Assembly: GCA_050288625.1 (NCBI GenBank)
Contig: JBNKEE010000032.1
Span: 60,379-124,378, forward strand
Source of the DNA: JAAGZL01 sp050288625
Lineage (GTDB): Bacteria; Pseudomonadota; Gammaproteobacteria; Chromatiales; Chromatiaceae
Direction: 5' to 3'
DNA: 64,000 nucleotides
Shown: piece by piece, positions 52,695 to 60,206 of the stretch
How positions within the stretch are numbered: the stretch's first letter is position 1
How the letters are laid out: each line of letters opens with the position of its first letter
Position numbers and translations under genes: made by a program
The notes under the pieces: generated by a model
Database searches by the model: none
What the model saw: only the letters and a program-made list of their open reading frames with translations
Told to the model about the DNA's origin: nothing

Positions 52695-53516
52695 TCAATC
52701 CCTGAATATAAACTCCATCTCAGTCCCACCTAACTCTATAATGTCATTGGACCAGAGTGGAAATATCTTACGATTAATCTCTTCTCCATTGATCATTACC
52801 TTAATGCTGTCTGGAGAACCGTCTCCCAGCGGCACCAGGAAGTAGCCGTCTGGTCTTTTGGTTACAGCGGCTACCCGTTGACCTGATTTGTCTATACTCG
52901 TGACAGATTTGCTCAGAATCATATTATGGCCTTGGCGCTTACCTGAGATTATGGTTAGGTTTCCGATCCTGTCTTTTGGGTTTTCCGCTCTTGTCCTTGA
53001 CTGTGTGGCCTCAACTGAGGTTTCTTCCTCTAACTCTTTGGGGCTGCCAATCTCACAAGCAGGTTCAGGGTCGACGATATTGTCCGGTCTGGTAATGACA
53101 GTGGTGTCTTGATCCCCAGTGAATGATTCAGGTGGTGCTGTCCCTGGTTCTGCCTCTTCTGGTTTGCTGAGCTGCTTGATCAATTGGACGCGGGTTTTAT
53201 CAAACTCTTCTTCAGATGTTCCGGCTTGGTGGAAAGAATCGTATTTGAATTCATGATCTCCCACAGAAATTACATCCCCATGTTCCAGAGGACATTTCTT
53301 GGTTAATCTGTTATTTACCAGGGTACCGTTTGCGCTGTTCAGATCTTCTAGAAAACAGTCACCCAGGATGCATATTATCCTCAGATGATGTCGACTTACG
53401 ACACCGTCATCAATTATTATGTCGCAGTCTGGAGCGCGTCCTATGGTAGTGTATTCATTGTCTATTACCCTTTCCTCTTGAGGTTCTCCATCTTTTATTA
53501 TCACCAGCTTTGGCAT
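52695..53516 (-). CDS. FHA domain protein (paralogue of that at 44238)
   Basis: The 273-residue protein has FHA motifs YTTIGRAPDCDIIIDDGVVSRHHLRI and EDLNSANGTLVNNRL, a long acidic linker and a second FHA-like half (GQRVAAVTKRPDGYFLVPLGD ... IELGGTEMEFIFRD). The same two-half plan is present in the FHA protein at 44238-44894. It follows the PP2C gene by 13 bp and should be co-transcribed. Confidence 0.92.
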   Translation of the reverse strand: MPKLVIIKDGEPQEERVIDNEYTTIGRAPDCDIIIDDGVVSRHHLRIICILGDCFLEDLNSANGTLVNNRLTKKCPLEHGDVISVGDHEFKYDSFHQAGTSEEEFDKTRVQLIKQLSKPEEAEPGTAPPESFTGDQDTTVITRPDNIVDPEPACEIGSPKELEEETSVEATQSRTRAENPKDRIGNLTIISGKRQGHNMILSKSVTSIDKSGQRVAAVTKRPDGYFLVPLGDGSPDSIKVMINGEEINRKIFPLWSNDIIELGGTEMEFIFRD

Positions 53517-53529
53517 ATTTTGATCCCCC

Positions 53530-54363
53530 TCAAAAAAATCTGTCCATTATTCTTTGTCTAAAATTGCGCCTTGACGGATATGGCTTTAATACTCTTATCA
53601 ATATAACTGAAATATTATCACTACCACCCTTTTCTATGGCCAAATTGACTAATTTTTTTGCTAAATCAGCCAGTTTTTTTTCTGCAGTTAATATCTGCTG
53701 AATTTCTGCATCAGATATCAGGTCTGAAAGCCCATCTGAGCACATCATATATAGATCACTCGGAAGTGTGGGTAGGTTAAGCATGTCAATGTTCAGGTCT
53801 GCTGCAACCCCGACTGCTCTAGTAACTATATTTTTATTTACGGTCTCCTTTGCCTCGGCGGAGCTGTAGAGTCCGGTATTCAAAACCTCCTGCAATACAG
53901 TATGGTCTTCGGTTATCTGGGTAAGCTGGCTGTTTCGTAATTGATAGAGTCTTGAATCGCCAACGTGTGCTACCGATAAATTGTTGTCGTAAAAAAGCAC
54001 GGCCAATGCTGTTGTCCCCATACCATTACATTCAGGCTGGTCATGGGCAATCCTGAGGACTACGCTGTTAGCCTTTTGCAGCGAATCCCACAACATAAGG
54101 CTGGCCCTGTTGAACGTATTATCTCCATCTGTCATCCCAAGATCATAGGGCTGGTTTTCGATACCTTCTCTAATCTCCTTGAGAATAGTCTCAGCTGCTA
54201 TCTGGCCAGCAACCTCTCCAGCATTAGCTCCTCCCATTCCATCGGCAAGTATGGCTAAACCTAGTTTAGTGTCCCAGGTTATGCAGTCTTCATTCTTGGC
54301 ACGAGAACAACCAGTGTCTGTTATGCCTGTGAACTCAAGAGCATTTTCTAAGATTTGATCCAT
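53530..54363 (-). CDS. PP2C-type protein phosphatase (paralogue of that at 43427)
   Basis: The 277-residue protein has TGCSRAKNEDCI, LADGMGGANAGEVAG, GMGTTALAVLF, HVGDSRLYQLRNSQLTQITEDH, MMCSDGLSDL and GGSDNISVIL. It is a Ser/Thr phosphatase followed by an FHA gene, in the same order as at 43427-44894. The C-terminal extension KPYPSRRNFRQRIMDRFF is basic and absent from the other copy. Confidence 0.95.
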   Translation of the reverse strand: MDQILENALEFTGITDTGCSRAKNEDCITWDTKLGLAILADGMGGANAGEVAGQIAAETILKEIREGIENQPYDLGMTDGDNTFNRASLMLWDSLQKANSVVLRIAHDQPECNGMGTTALAVLFYDNNLSVAHVGDSRLYQLRNSQLTQITEDHTVLQEVLNTGLYSSAEAKETVNKNIVTRAVGVAADLNIDMLNLPTLPSDLYMMCSDGLSDLISDAEIQQILTAEKKLADLAKKLVNLAIEKGGSDNISVILIRVLKPYPSRRNFRQRIMDRFF

Positions 54364-54509
54364 CTTGCTTTATCATTTCTAGCATTCTGGTCTAATTATA
54401 ATTGCCAATAGACAGTTAAAGTAGAAATGATCAGAGCCTGAATTTCAATACCATTTGTCGGTATATCTGACCAATAGAAGAGTTTATTTGGTTGTCTACG
54501 CTTGATATG

Positions 54510-54542
54510 TGCTCTATGGGGGCATATTAGAGCATTTTTTTT
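54510..54542 (+). terminator. terminator-like hairpin in the alaS leader
   Basis: tgctcta (54510-54516) and tagagca (54528-54534) form a stem with an 11-base loop, followed directly by TTTTTTTT at 54535-54542. It reads in the direction of alaS and lies 72 bp before its start. It may attenuate alaS or end a transcript from upstream. Confidence 0.65.
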
Positions 54543-54613
54543 GATATCTAGAGTGACTTTCTGGCCAGTTCTGCATACCATTCCACCTTTGTAATACCTT
54601 AATTTAACAGTGA

Positions 54614-57220
54614 ATGATGACCAGCGCAGAACTTCGTAAAGCTTTCCTTGATTTTTTTGTAAAACGTGGACATGAACGGGTGAGCAGCAGCTCGCTGGTG
54701 CCACATGATGACCCCACCTTGCTATTTACTAATGCTGGCATGGTCCAGTTCAAAGAGGTCTTTCTTGGTCGTGACAAGAGAAACTACAGCAAGGCCACCA
54801 GCTCACAGCGTTGTGTCAGGGCTGGTGGAAAGCACAATGATCTGGAAAATGTAGGTTATACAGCCCGCCACCATACCTTCTTTGAGATGCTGGGTAATTT
54901 CAGTTTTGGAGACTACTTTAAGCGTGAAGCGATTCAGTATGCATGGGAGTTTCTTACGGTAGACTTGAGGCTCCCACCGGAGAAACTATGGGTAACCGTT
55001 TTCGAAGAGGATGATGAGGCAGCGGATATCTGGTTGCAGGAAATCGGGGTTGATCCCAGCCGCTTTTCCAGATGTGGCGCCAAGGATAACTTCTGGTCCA
55101 TGGGCGACACCGGACCATGTGGACCTTGCTCAGAGATATTTTACGACCATGGCTCTGAGATCTGGGGTGGCCCGCCGGGGACCCCGGATGAGGATGGGGA
55201 TCGCTATATCGAGATCTGGAACCTGGTATTCATGCAATACAATCGTGATTCTGCGGGTAACATGACGCCGTTGCCACACCCGTCAGTGGATACCGGTATG
55301 GGCTTGGAGCGTCTCGCTGCGGTCATGCAGAAGGTGCACAGCAACTATGAGATAGATCTGTTCGAGCACCTGATCAAGGCTGCTGCAGATGTGACTGGCT
55401 GCAAAACCATTGAAGACAAATCCCTCCGAGTTATTTCTGATCATATCCGCTCCTGCGCCTTCCTGATCGTGGACGGAGTGCTGCCGTCTAATGAAGGTCG
55501 CGGCTATGTGCTGCGTCGCATTATCCGACGTGCAATTCGTCACGGTTATATGCTCGGCATGCAAGATGCCTTCTTTTATCGTTTGGTGGACCCGCTTTGT
55601 ACGGAGATGGGTGAGGCCTATCCAGAACTTGTAACTGCCAGAGAACAGGTTGAGAAGGTACTGAGGCTTGAAGAAGAACGCTTCGCAGAGACATTGGAAC
55701 AGGGGATCAAGATTCTTGAACAGGCGATTGCTGATATTCAAGGAGACGAGCTCTCTGGGGAGGTTGCCTTCAAGCTATACGACACTTATGGGTTCCCTGT
55801 GGATTTGACGGCAGATATTGCCAGAGAACGCGATCTTAGAGTAGATATGGATGGCTTTGAGAGGGAGATGGATGCGCAGCGCGAACGCGCCAGGGCGGCC
55901 AGTCAGTTTGGAGCCGTGGATGAGTCCTCTGTCGCATTAGATGGTACTACAGAATTCGTTGGCTACGACCGGCAACAAGAGGATGCTACCGTCATAGCCA
56001 TAATCCAGGAAGGTGTAACGGTAGATACTCTAGGTGATCAAGAACAAGGCATGGTCGTGCTGGATCGTACTCCGTTTTATGCCGAGTCCGGCGGCCAGGT
56101 AGGAGATACTGGTGTGCTTGATCTGGGTGATAAGCGTTTTCTGGTCGAGGACACCAAGAAGTTAGGCAGTGGCGTAATAGTACACATCGGGAGGTTTAGC
56201 GGTGATGTGATGCGTGTGGGGGACAGAGTGATTTGTATAGTAGATGCAGATAAGCAGTTACGGACCGCATTAAATCATTCCGCCACCCATCTGTTGCATG
56301 CCGCCTTGCGTCAGGTGCTTGGAAACCATGTGCAGCAGAAAGGGTCCTTAGTGGATCCGGAACGTCTTAGGTTCGATTTCTCTCATTTTGAGCCTGTTGG
56401 TACGGAACAACTCAGAGAGATTGAGCGTCTGGTAAACCAAAAGATCCGTGGTAACGAACCGGTGGAGACCAGGATCATGTCGCTAGAGGATGCTAAAGAA
56501 AGCGGAGCTATGGCCTTGTTTGGTGAGAAATACGATGAGCATGTGAGGGTGTTGCGTATGGGAGATTTCTCTATCGAACTCTGCGGAGGCATACATGCCA
56601 AGGCGGTAGGCGACATCGGTCTGTTCAAAATCGTTTCGGAGAGTGGAATCGCCTCTGGTGTTAGGCGTATCGAAGCGGTGGTGGGGGAACGAGCTATTGA
56701 CTGGATAGAGGCAGATGATGAGCGGCTGCAACGCATCGCAGATCTGGTGAAGTCGAGTCGAGATGACCTTGACACAAAGGTGGAGCAGTTAGTAGAGCGT
56801 AACCGCAAACTGGAGAAGGAGCTGGATCAACTCAAGTCAAAGCTGGCCAGTTCCGCTGGAAGTGATCTTGCCGCCAATGCTGTTGACGTGAATGGGGTGA
56901 AGCTATTGACAGCGAATTTGGAAGGGGCGGATCCTAAATCATTGCGAGATACTATGGACCATCTTAAGAATAAACTTGGTTCCGCAGTTATAGTGTTGGC
57001 CACGGTTAGCGGTGAAAAGGTAAGCCTGATCGCTGGGGTGACCAAGGATCAAACCGCCAAGGTTAGGGCTGGCGACCTAATTAAGATGGTGGCAGAGCAG
57101 GTAGGCGGTAAAGGGGGTGGTCGTCCGGATATGGCGCAAGCTGGTGGTAGCCGGCCAGATGCCTTACCACGGGCCCTGGATTCTGTGCAGCCGTGGTTGG
57201 AGGAGCGGTTGGGTGGCTAA
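54614..57220 (+). CDS. alaS: alanyl-tRNA synthetase
   Basis: The 868-residue protein has the class II catalytic core (SAELRKAFLDFFVKRGHERVSSSSLVPHDDPTLLFTNAGMVQFKEVFLG), the editing domain zinc site (NHSATHLLHAALRQVLG and IELCGGIHAKAVGDIG), and the C-terminal Ala domain (VGGKGGGRPDMAQAGG). It charges tRNA-Ala and clears Ser and Gly mischarging. ATG ATG at 54614 is the family start. Confidence 0.98.
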   Translation: MMTSAELRKAFLDFFVKRGHERVSSSSLVPHDDPTLLFTNAGMVQFKEVFLGRDKRNYSKATSSQRCVRAGGKHNDLENVGYTARHHTFFEMLGNFSFGDYFKREAIQYAWEFLTVDLRLPPEKLWVTVFEEDDEAADIWLQEIGVDPSRFSRCGAKDNFWSMGDTGPCGPCSEIFYDHGSEIWGGPPGTPDEDGDRYIEIWNLVFMQYNRDSAGNMTPLPHPSVDTGMGLERLAAVMQKVHSNYEIDLFEHLIKAAADVTGCKTIEDKSLRVISDHIRSCAFLIVDGVLPSNEGRGYVLRRIIRRAIRHGYMLGMQDAFFYRLVDPLCTEMGEAYPELVTAREQVEKVLRLEEERFAETLEQGIKILEQAIADIQGDELSGEVAFKLYDTYGFPVDLTADIARERDLRVDMDGFEREMDAQRERARAASQFGAVDESSVALDGTTEFVGYDRQQEDATVIAIIQEGVTVDTLGDQEQGMVVLDRTPFYAESGGQVGDTGVLDLGDKRFLVEDTKKLGSGVIVHIGRFSGDVMRVGDRVICIVDADKQLRTALNHSATHLLHAALRQVLGNHVQQKGSLVDPERLRFDFSHFEPVGTEQLREIERLVNQKIRGNEPVETRIMSLEDAKESGAMALFGEKYDEHVRVLRMGDFSIELCGGIHAKAVGDIGLFKIVSESGIASGVRRIEAVVGERAIDWIEADDERLQRIADLVKSSRDDLDTKVEQLVERNRKLEKELDQLKSKLASSAGSDLAANAVDVNGVKLLTANLEGADPKSLRDTMDHLKNKLGSAVIVLATVSGEKVSLIAGVTKDQTAKVRAGDLIKMVAEQVGGKGGGRPDMAQAGGSRPDALPRALDSVQPWLEERLGG

Positions 57221-57362
57221 GTCCAGGATATAAAGAAAACATCAATATTTCGCAAGAGTACTATTTATCCAGATAATAAATTGGTGTTTAATTATTTGCC
57301 TTGGTCGTCCCTGGTTGGGGCAGGCCCAGATGTTTGTGATTGCTAAGGGCTAAAAAACAGAT

Positions 57363-58592
57363 ATGTCGCTTATTGTCCAGAAATTTGGCGGTACCTCAGT
57401 AGGTACTATCGAACGCATCGAAGCGGTGGCGCAGAAGGTGAAGGCTGTGCGTGAGCGTGGTGATGATGTAATTGTGGTGGTATCAGCTATGTCCGGCGAA
57501 ACCAATCGTCTGATCGCTCTTGCCAATGGCATCGATAAGAGACCGGATCCGCGTGAGATGGATGTCCTGGTTTCAACTGGAGAGCAGGTGACGATTGCCT
57601 TGCTTTGCATAGCGTTGAAGAAGATAGATTGTCCAGCCCGTTCATATACTGGTGGCCAGATTCGTATTTTGACGGATAGCGCGCATGGCAAGGCACGTAT
57701 TCTAGAAATAGATGACGGGCCGGTGCGAGCCGATTTGAAAGCGGGGCGTGTTGTTGTTGTTGCTGGTTTCCAGGGAGTGGACGAAGAAGGTGATATAACC
57801 ACTCTTGGGAGGGGCGGTTCAGACACCACTGCCGTTGCTATGGCCGCTGCGCTGAAGGCGGACGAGTGCCAGATCTTCACCGATGTGGATGGCGTTTACA
57901 CTACAGATCCAAGGGTAGAACCTAAGGCGCGCCGATTAGATCGCATCACTTTTGAAGAGATGCTGGAGATGGCAAGTCTTGGCTCAAAGGTTTTACAGAT
58001 TCGCGCCGTAGAGTTTGCAGGTAAATACAACGTGCCCTTGCGTGTTCTCTCAAGCTTTGAAGAAGGAGAGGGCACCCTGATTAGTTTTGAGGATGAGAGT
58101 ATGGAAGAGGCAAAGATTTCTGGAATCGCGTTCAATCGAGATGAGGCGAAACTGACAATACTAGGCGTGCCTGATAAACCTGGTATTGCCCATGAGATAC
58201 TGGGGCCGGTGGCAGATGCAAACATAGAAGTGGATATGATCGTGCAGAATATCGGTGAGGATGATTCAACAGACTTCACCTTTACCGTACACCGCAACGA
58301 CTATGCAAAGACCTTGGAGGTGCTTAAAGTTACTGCGGATAAGCTGAGTGCTCGTGAGGTAAAGGGGGATGACGCAATTGTAAAGATCTCTCTGGTGGGT
58401 GTTGGTATGCGCTCACACGCAGGTATTGCCAGCACTATGTTCGAGGCGTTGGCCAAAGAGGGAATCAACATACGCATGATTTCTACCTCAGAAATAAAGA
58501 TTTCGGTGGTTGTGGACGAAAAATACCTTGAGTTAGGTGTAAGGGCTCTACATGATGCCTTTAATCTGTCTGGCGAGGCTGTTTCTGATTAG
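57363..58592 (+). CDS. lysC: aspartate kinase
   Basis: The 409-residue protein begins MSLIVQKFGGTSVGTIERIEAVAQKV. It has VVVVSAMSGETNRLI, TLGRGGSDTTAVAMAAAL and FTDVDGVYTTDPR, followed by two ACT domains for feedback control (LTILGVPDKPGIAHEILGP and ISLVGVGMRSHAGIASTMFEALA). It makes aspartyl phosphate for lysine, threonine and methionine. No lysine riboswitch-like leader was seen in the 142 bp upstream. Confidence 0.97.
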   Translation: MSLIVQKFGGTSVGTIERIEAVAQKVKAVRERGDDVIVVVSAMSGETNRLIALANGIDKRPDPREMDVLVSTGEQVTIALLCIALKKIDCPARSYTGGQIRILTDSAHGKARILEIDDGPVRADLKAGRVVVVAGFQGVDEEGDITTLGRGGSDTTAVAMAAALKADECQIFTDVDGVYTTDPRVEPKARRLDRITFEEMLEMASLGSKVLQIRAVEFAGKYNVPLRVLSSFEEGEGTLISFEDESMEEAKISGIAFNRDEAKLTILGVPDKPGIAHEILGPVADANIEVDMIVQNIGEDDSTDFTFTVHRNDYAKTLEVLKVTADKLSAREVKGDDAIVKISLVGVGMRSHAGIASTMFEALAKEGINIRMISTSEIKISVVVDEKYLELGVRALHDAFNLSGEAVSD

Positions 58593-58841
58593 TAATTAGA
58601 AAATAGTAAAAATCAACAATAAAAAACCATGCCAAATAGCCTATTATTAGTACGGAAGTGGGACAAACAGCTTTTTAAAAGGATGTCCTGCTGGTAGAAT
58701 TCGATAATCTTAGTCCATAAAAATCATATGGATTAAGGGCTTGGTTGGCCGTAGTGATGAGAATCGGGAGTGACTCAAGGAGGGTCTTAAATACCTGGTA
58801 TCTGATCTACGTCCGGAAACGGGAAAGAGGGAGATTGGATT
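58593..58841. other. lysC-csrA intergenic region (csrA leader)
   Basis: This 249-bp gap has no gene. Its 3' part should be the csrA leader and carries several GGA sites listed separately. Confidence 0.6.
58815..58839 (+). promoter_or_regulatory. GGA cluster at the csrA ribosome site
   Basis: GGA occurs at 58815, 58822, 58830 and 58837, the third within the ribosome site AGGGAGA. CsrA binds GGA motifs in leaders and represses its own translation in E. coli, so autoregulation is likely. Confidence 0.6.
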
Positions 58842-59033
58842 ATGTTAATACTTACTCGCCGAGTTGGCGAAACCTTGATGATTGGTGACGAAGTCACTGT
58901 AACCGTGCTTGGTGTAAAGGGGAACCAAGTTCGTATAGGTGTAAATGCCCCACGTGATGTTTCGGTACACCGTGAAGAGATTTACGAACGTATCAAGGCT
59001 GAGCAAGCAGAGCAGCAGGCGTCTGGGGAATAA
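58842..59033 (+). CDS. csrA: carbon storage regulator CsrA
   Basis: The 63-residue RNA-binding protein reads MLILTRRVGETLMIGDEVTV, then VLGVKGNQVRIGVNAPRDVSVHREEIYERI. It binds GGA-containing hairpins to control translation of central metabolism, motility and biofilm genes. AGGGAGA lies 7 nt before the ATG. The alaS-lysC-csrA-tRNA-Ser order is typical of gammaproteobacteria. Confidence 0.98.
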   Translation: MLILTRRVGETLMIGDEVTVTVLGVKGNQVRIGVNAPRDVSVHREEIYERIKAEQAEQQASGE

Positions 59034-59040
59034 GACGTTT

Positions 59041-59085
59041 AAAAGCGGTGGACCTCTCAATATAGAGAGGACGCTGCTTTTATTT
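59041..59085 (+). terminator. csrA terminator
   Basis: Nested arms aaaagc/gctttt and cctctc/gagagg (59053-59070) form a hairpin that runs into TTTTATTTT, 8 bp after the csrA stop. Confidence 0.8.
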
Positions 59086-59176
59086 TGCAAACAGACAATA
59101 TCCACTTGTAACTGATCCATCTGCTGATAGAATTGCATCGGCTAGTTCCGGGTAATTGGAATAGTGGAATGATATT

Positions 59177-59269
59177 GGAGAGCTGGCCGAGCGGCTGAAG
59201 GCGCTCCCCTGCTAAGGGAGTATGGGGTTTGTAGCTCCATCGAGGGTTCGAATCCCTCGCTCTCCGCCA
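59177..59269 (+). tRNA. tRNA-Ser (GCU)
   Basis: GGAGAGC at the 5' end pairs with GCTCTCC before G-CCA. The anticodon loop is ccctGCTaaggg, and a long variable arm follows, as in class II serine tRNAs. The T arm is gagggttcgaatccctc. CCA is encoded. It reads AGC/AGU codons. Confidence 0.97.
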
Positions 59270-59278
59270 AAACCAGAG

Positions 59279-59310
59279 AACCCGCATTTATGGCGGGTTT
59301 GTTGGTTTTT
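59279..59310 (+). terminator. tRNA-Ser terminator
   Basis: aacccgc (59279-59285) pairs with gcgggtt (59293-59299), followed by tgttggttttt. Confidence 0.75.
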
Positions 59311-59319
59311 GTGGATATG

Positions 59320-59419
59320 GAATTCGAACCCGAGATAATCAAAAGCAGTGGTTCGACTGCGCAGCGCACAAGCGCGTAGCAGCAGCGACCGCAGGGAGCT
59401 AATCCCTCGCTCTCCGCCA
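59320..59419. repeat. tRNA-linked repeat 1 (second copy of tRNA-Ser 3' end)
   Basis: The segment begins with an inverted T-loop motif, gaattcgaac (59320-59329). It then has atcaaaag, a direct ggttcga (59350-59356), a GC-rich part with gcgc boxes, and taatccctcgctctccgcca (59400-59419), which repeats the last 19 bases of tRNA-Ser. The tRNA T-loop sequence ttcga-atcc is thus present in two halves split by about 43 bp. Confidence 0.8.
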
Positions 59420-59420
59420 T

Positions 59421-59459
59421 ATAAAACAAAAGGCCCCTGTTTGGGGCCTTTTGTTTTAT
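59421..59459. terminator. strong bidirectional terminator
   Basis: ataaaacaaaaggcccc (59421-59437) and its exact complement (59443-59459) form a 17-bp stem with a 5-base loop and A/T tracts on both sides. It follows the second copy of the tRNA-Ser 3' end directly, as a natural tRNA terminator would. Confidence 0.92.
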
Positions 59460-59487
59460 CAGGAGTGTGCTGCTTGATGAGAACCCT

Positions 59488-59699
59488 TCGTTCGACCAGG
59501 CGCGGAGTGCCGCAGGACGCCGGAGCGAAGGCAGGTTATTGCTCCTGCAAAACCTGCACTCCCGCCATCCTGGGCGGTCGCGACAGAGCCCCGAAGGTGT
59601 GAGCGCTAGAATGGCGCGAAACACAAACACCGGAGGTGTGCAGAACGAACCACACAGTGGTAAGAGGGACTTGGCCCGGTAATTCCTCGCTCTCCGCCA
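59488..59699. repeat. tRNA-linked repeat 2 (third copy of tRNA-Ser 3' end)
   Basis: cgttcgacc near 59489-59497 opens the segment and taattcctcgctctccgcca (59680-59699) closes it, with one base different from the tRNA-Ser end. In between are GC-rich inverted pairs such as gcaggtt (59531-59537) / aacctgc (59551-59557). Long open frames on both strands here are chance products of tRNA-derived repeats. Confidence 0.7.
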
Positions 59700-59787
59700 T
59701 CCACTATGAGACACCAGGCTTAGTGGTATAATCCAACCATTAAGCTATCAAGCAGAGTCTCATTTCGATAAGGTGACGTTATTAATT

Positions 59788-60144
59788 ATGGGTATCTCAG
59801 AGACAATAAAACAGCAATGGGCCGATATCGGTGTTATACACTCATCTCGGTTAAATCTGATTATCCATGTTTTCGCAGTACCAACATTCATTATAGGGAT
59901 TGTTGGGCTTATCTACTCCTTAGTTAATCTTCGAATCATTGAAATCGTCAGCTTTGTTCTGATGATGGCAGTTTCACTGCTGGTTCAAAGCTATGGGCAT
60001 AGCCGCGAAAAAGTGCGCAGCGCCCCCTTTGCTGGACCAATGGACGCGCTGAGTAGGATTTTGATAGAGCAATTTATCAACTTTCCGAGATTCCTGATGA
60101 CCGGGAAATGGTATGCAGCGCTGAGGACCTCCAAGACACCCTGA
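59788..60144 (+). CDS. small membrane protein, Mpo1/DUF962-like
   Basis: The 118-residue protein has SSRLNLIIHVFAVPTFIIGIVGLIYSL, two further hydrophobic stretches and a conserved-looking end (SREKVRSAPFAGPMDALSRILIEQFINFPRFLMTGKWYAAL). The NxxxH-VP pattern recalls the Mpo1/DUF962 family, an iron-dependent lipid dioxygenase group, but this is tentative. ATG 59788 is taken; GTG 59773 is possible. Confidence 0.7.
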   Translation: MGISETIKQQWADIGVIHSSRLNLIIHVFAVPTFIIGIVGLIYSLVNLRIIEIVSFVLMMAVSLLVQSYGHSREKVRSAPFAGPMDALSRILIEQFINFPRFLMTGKWYAALRTSKTP

Positions 60145-60206
60145 ATGCAGCTGTTATTGGGGTGTTAACCGAAAGTCATTGCTACCTTCGGAGGTGATTG
60201 GGCCTT

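Noticed and set aside
57221..57362. Lysine riboswitch before lysC
   Set aside because: The leader is short and lacks the conserved lysine-riboswitch core; nothing similar was seen.
59142..59714. 190-residue minus-strand open frame over tRNA-Ser
   Set aside because: The peptide (AESEGFEPSMELQTPYSL) is the usual false protein from the antisense of a serine tRNA and its repeats.
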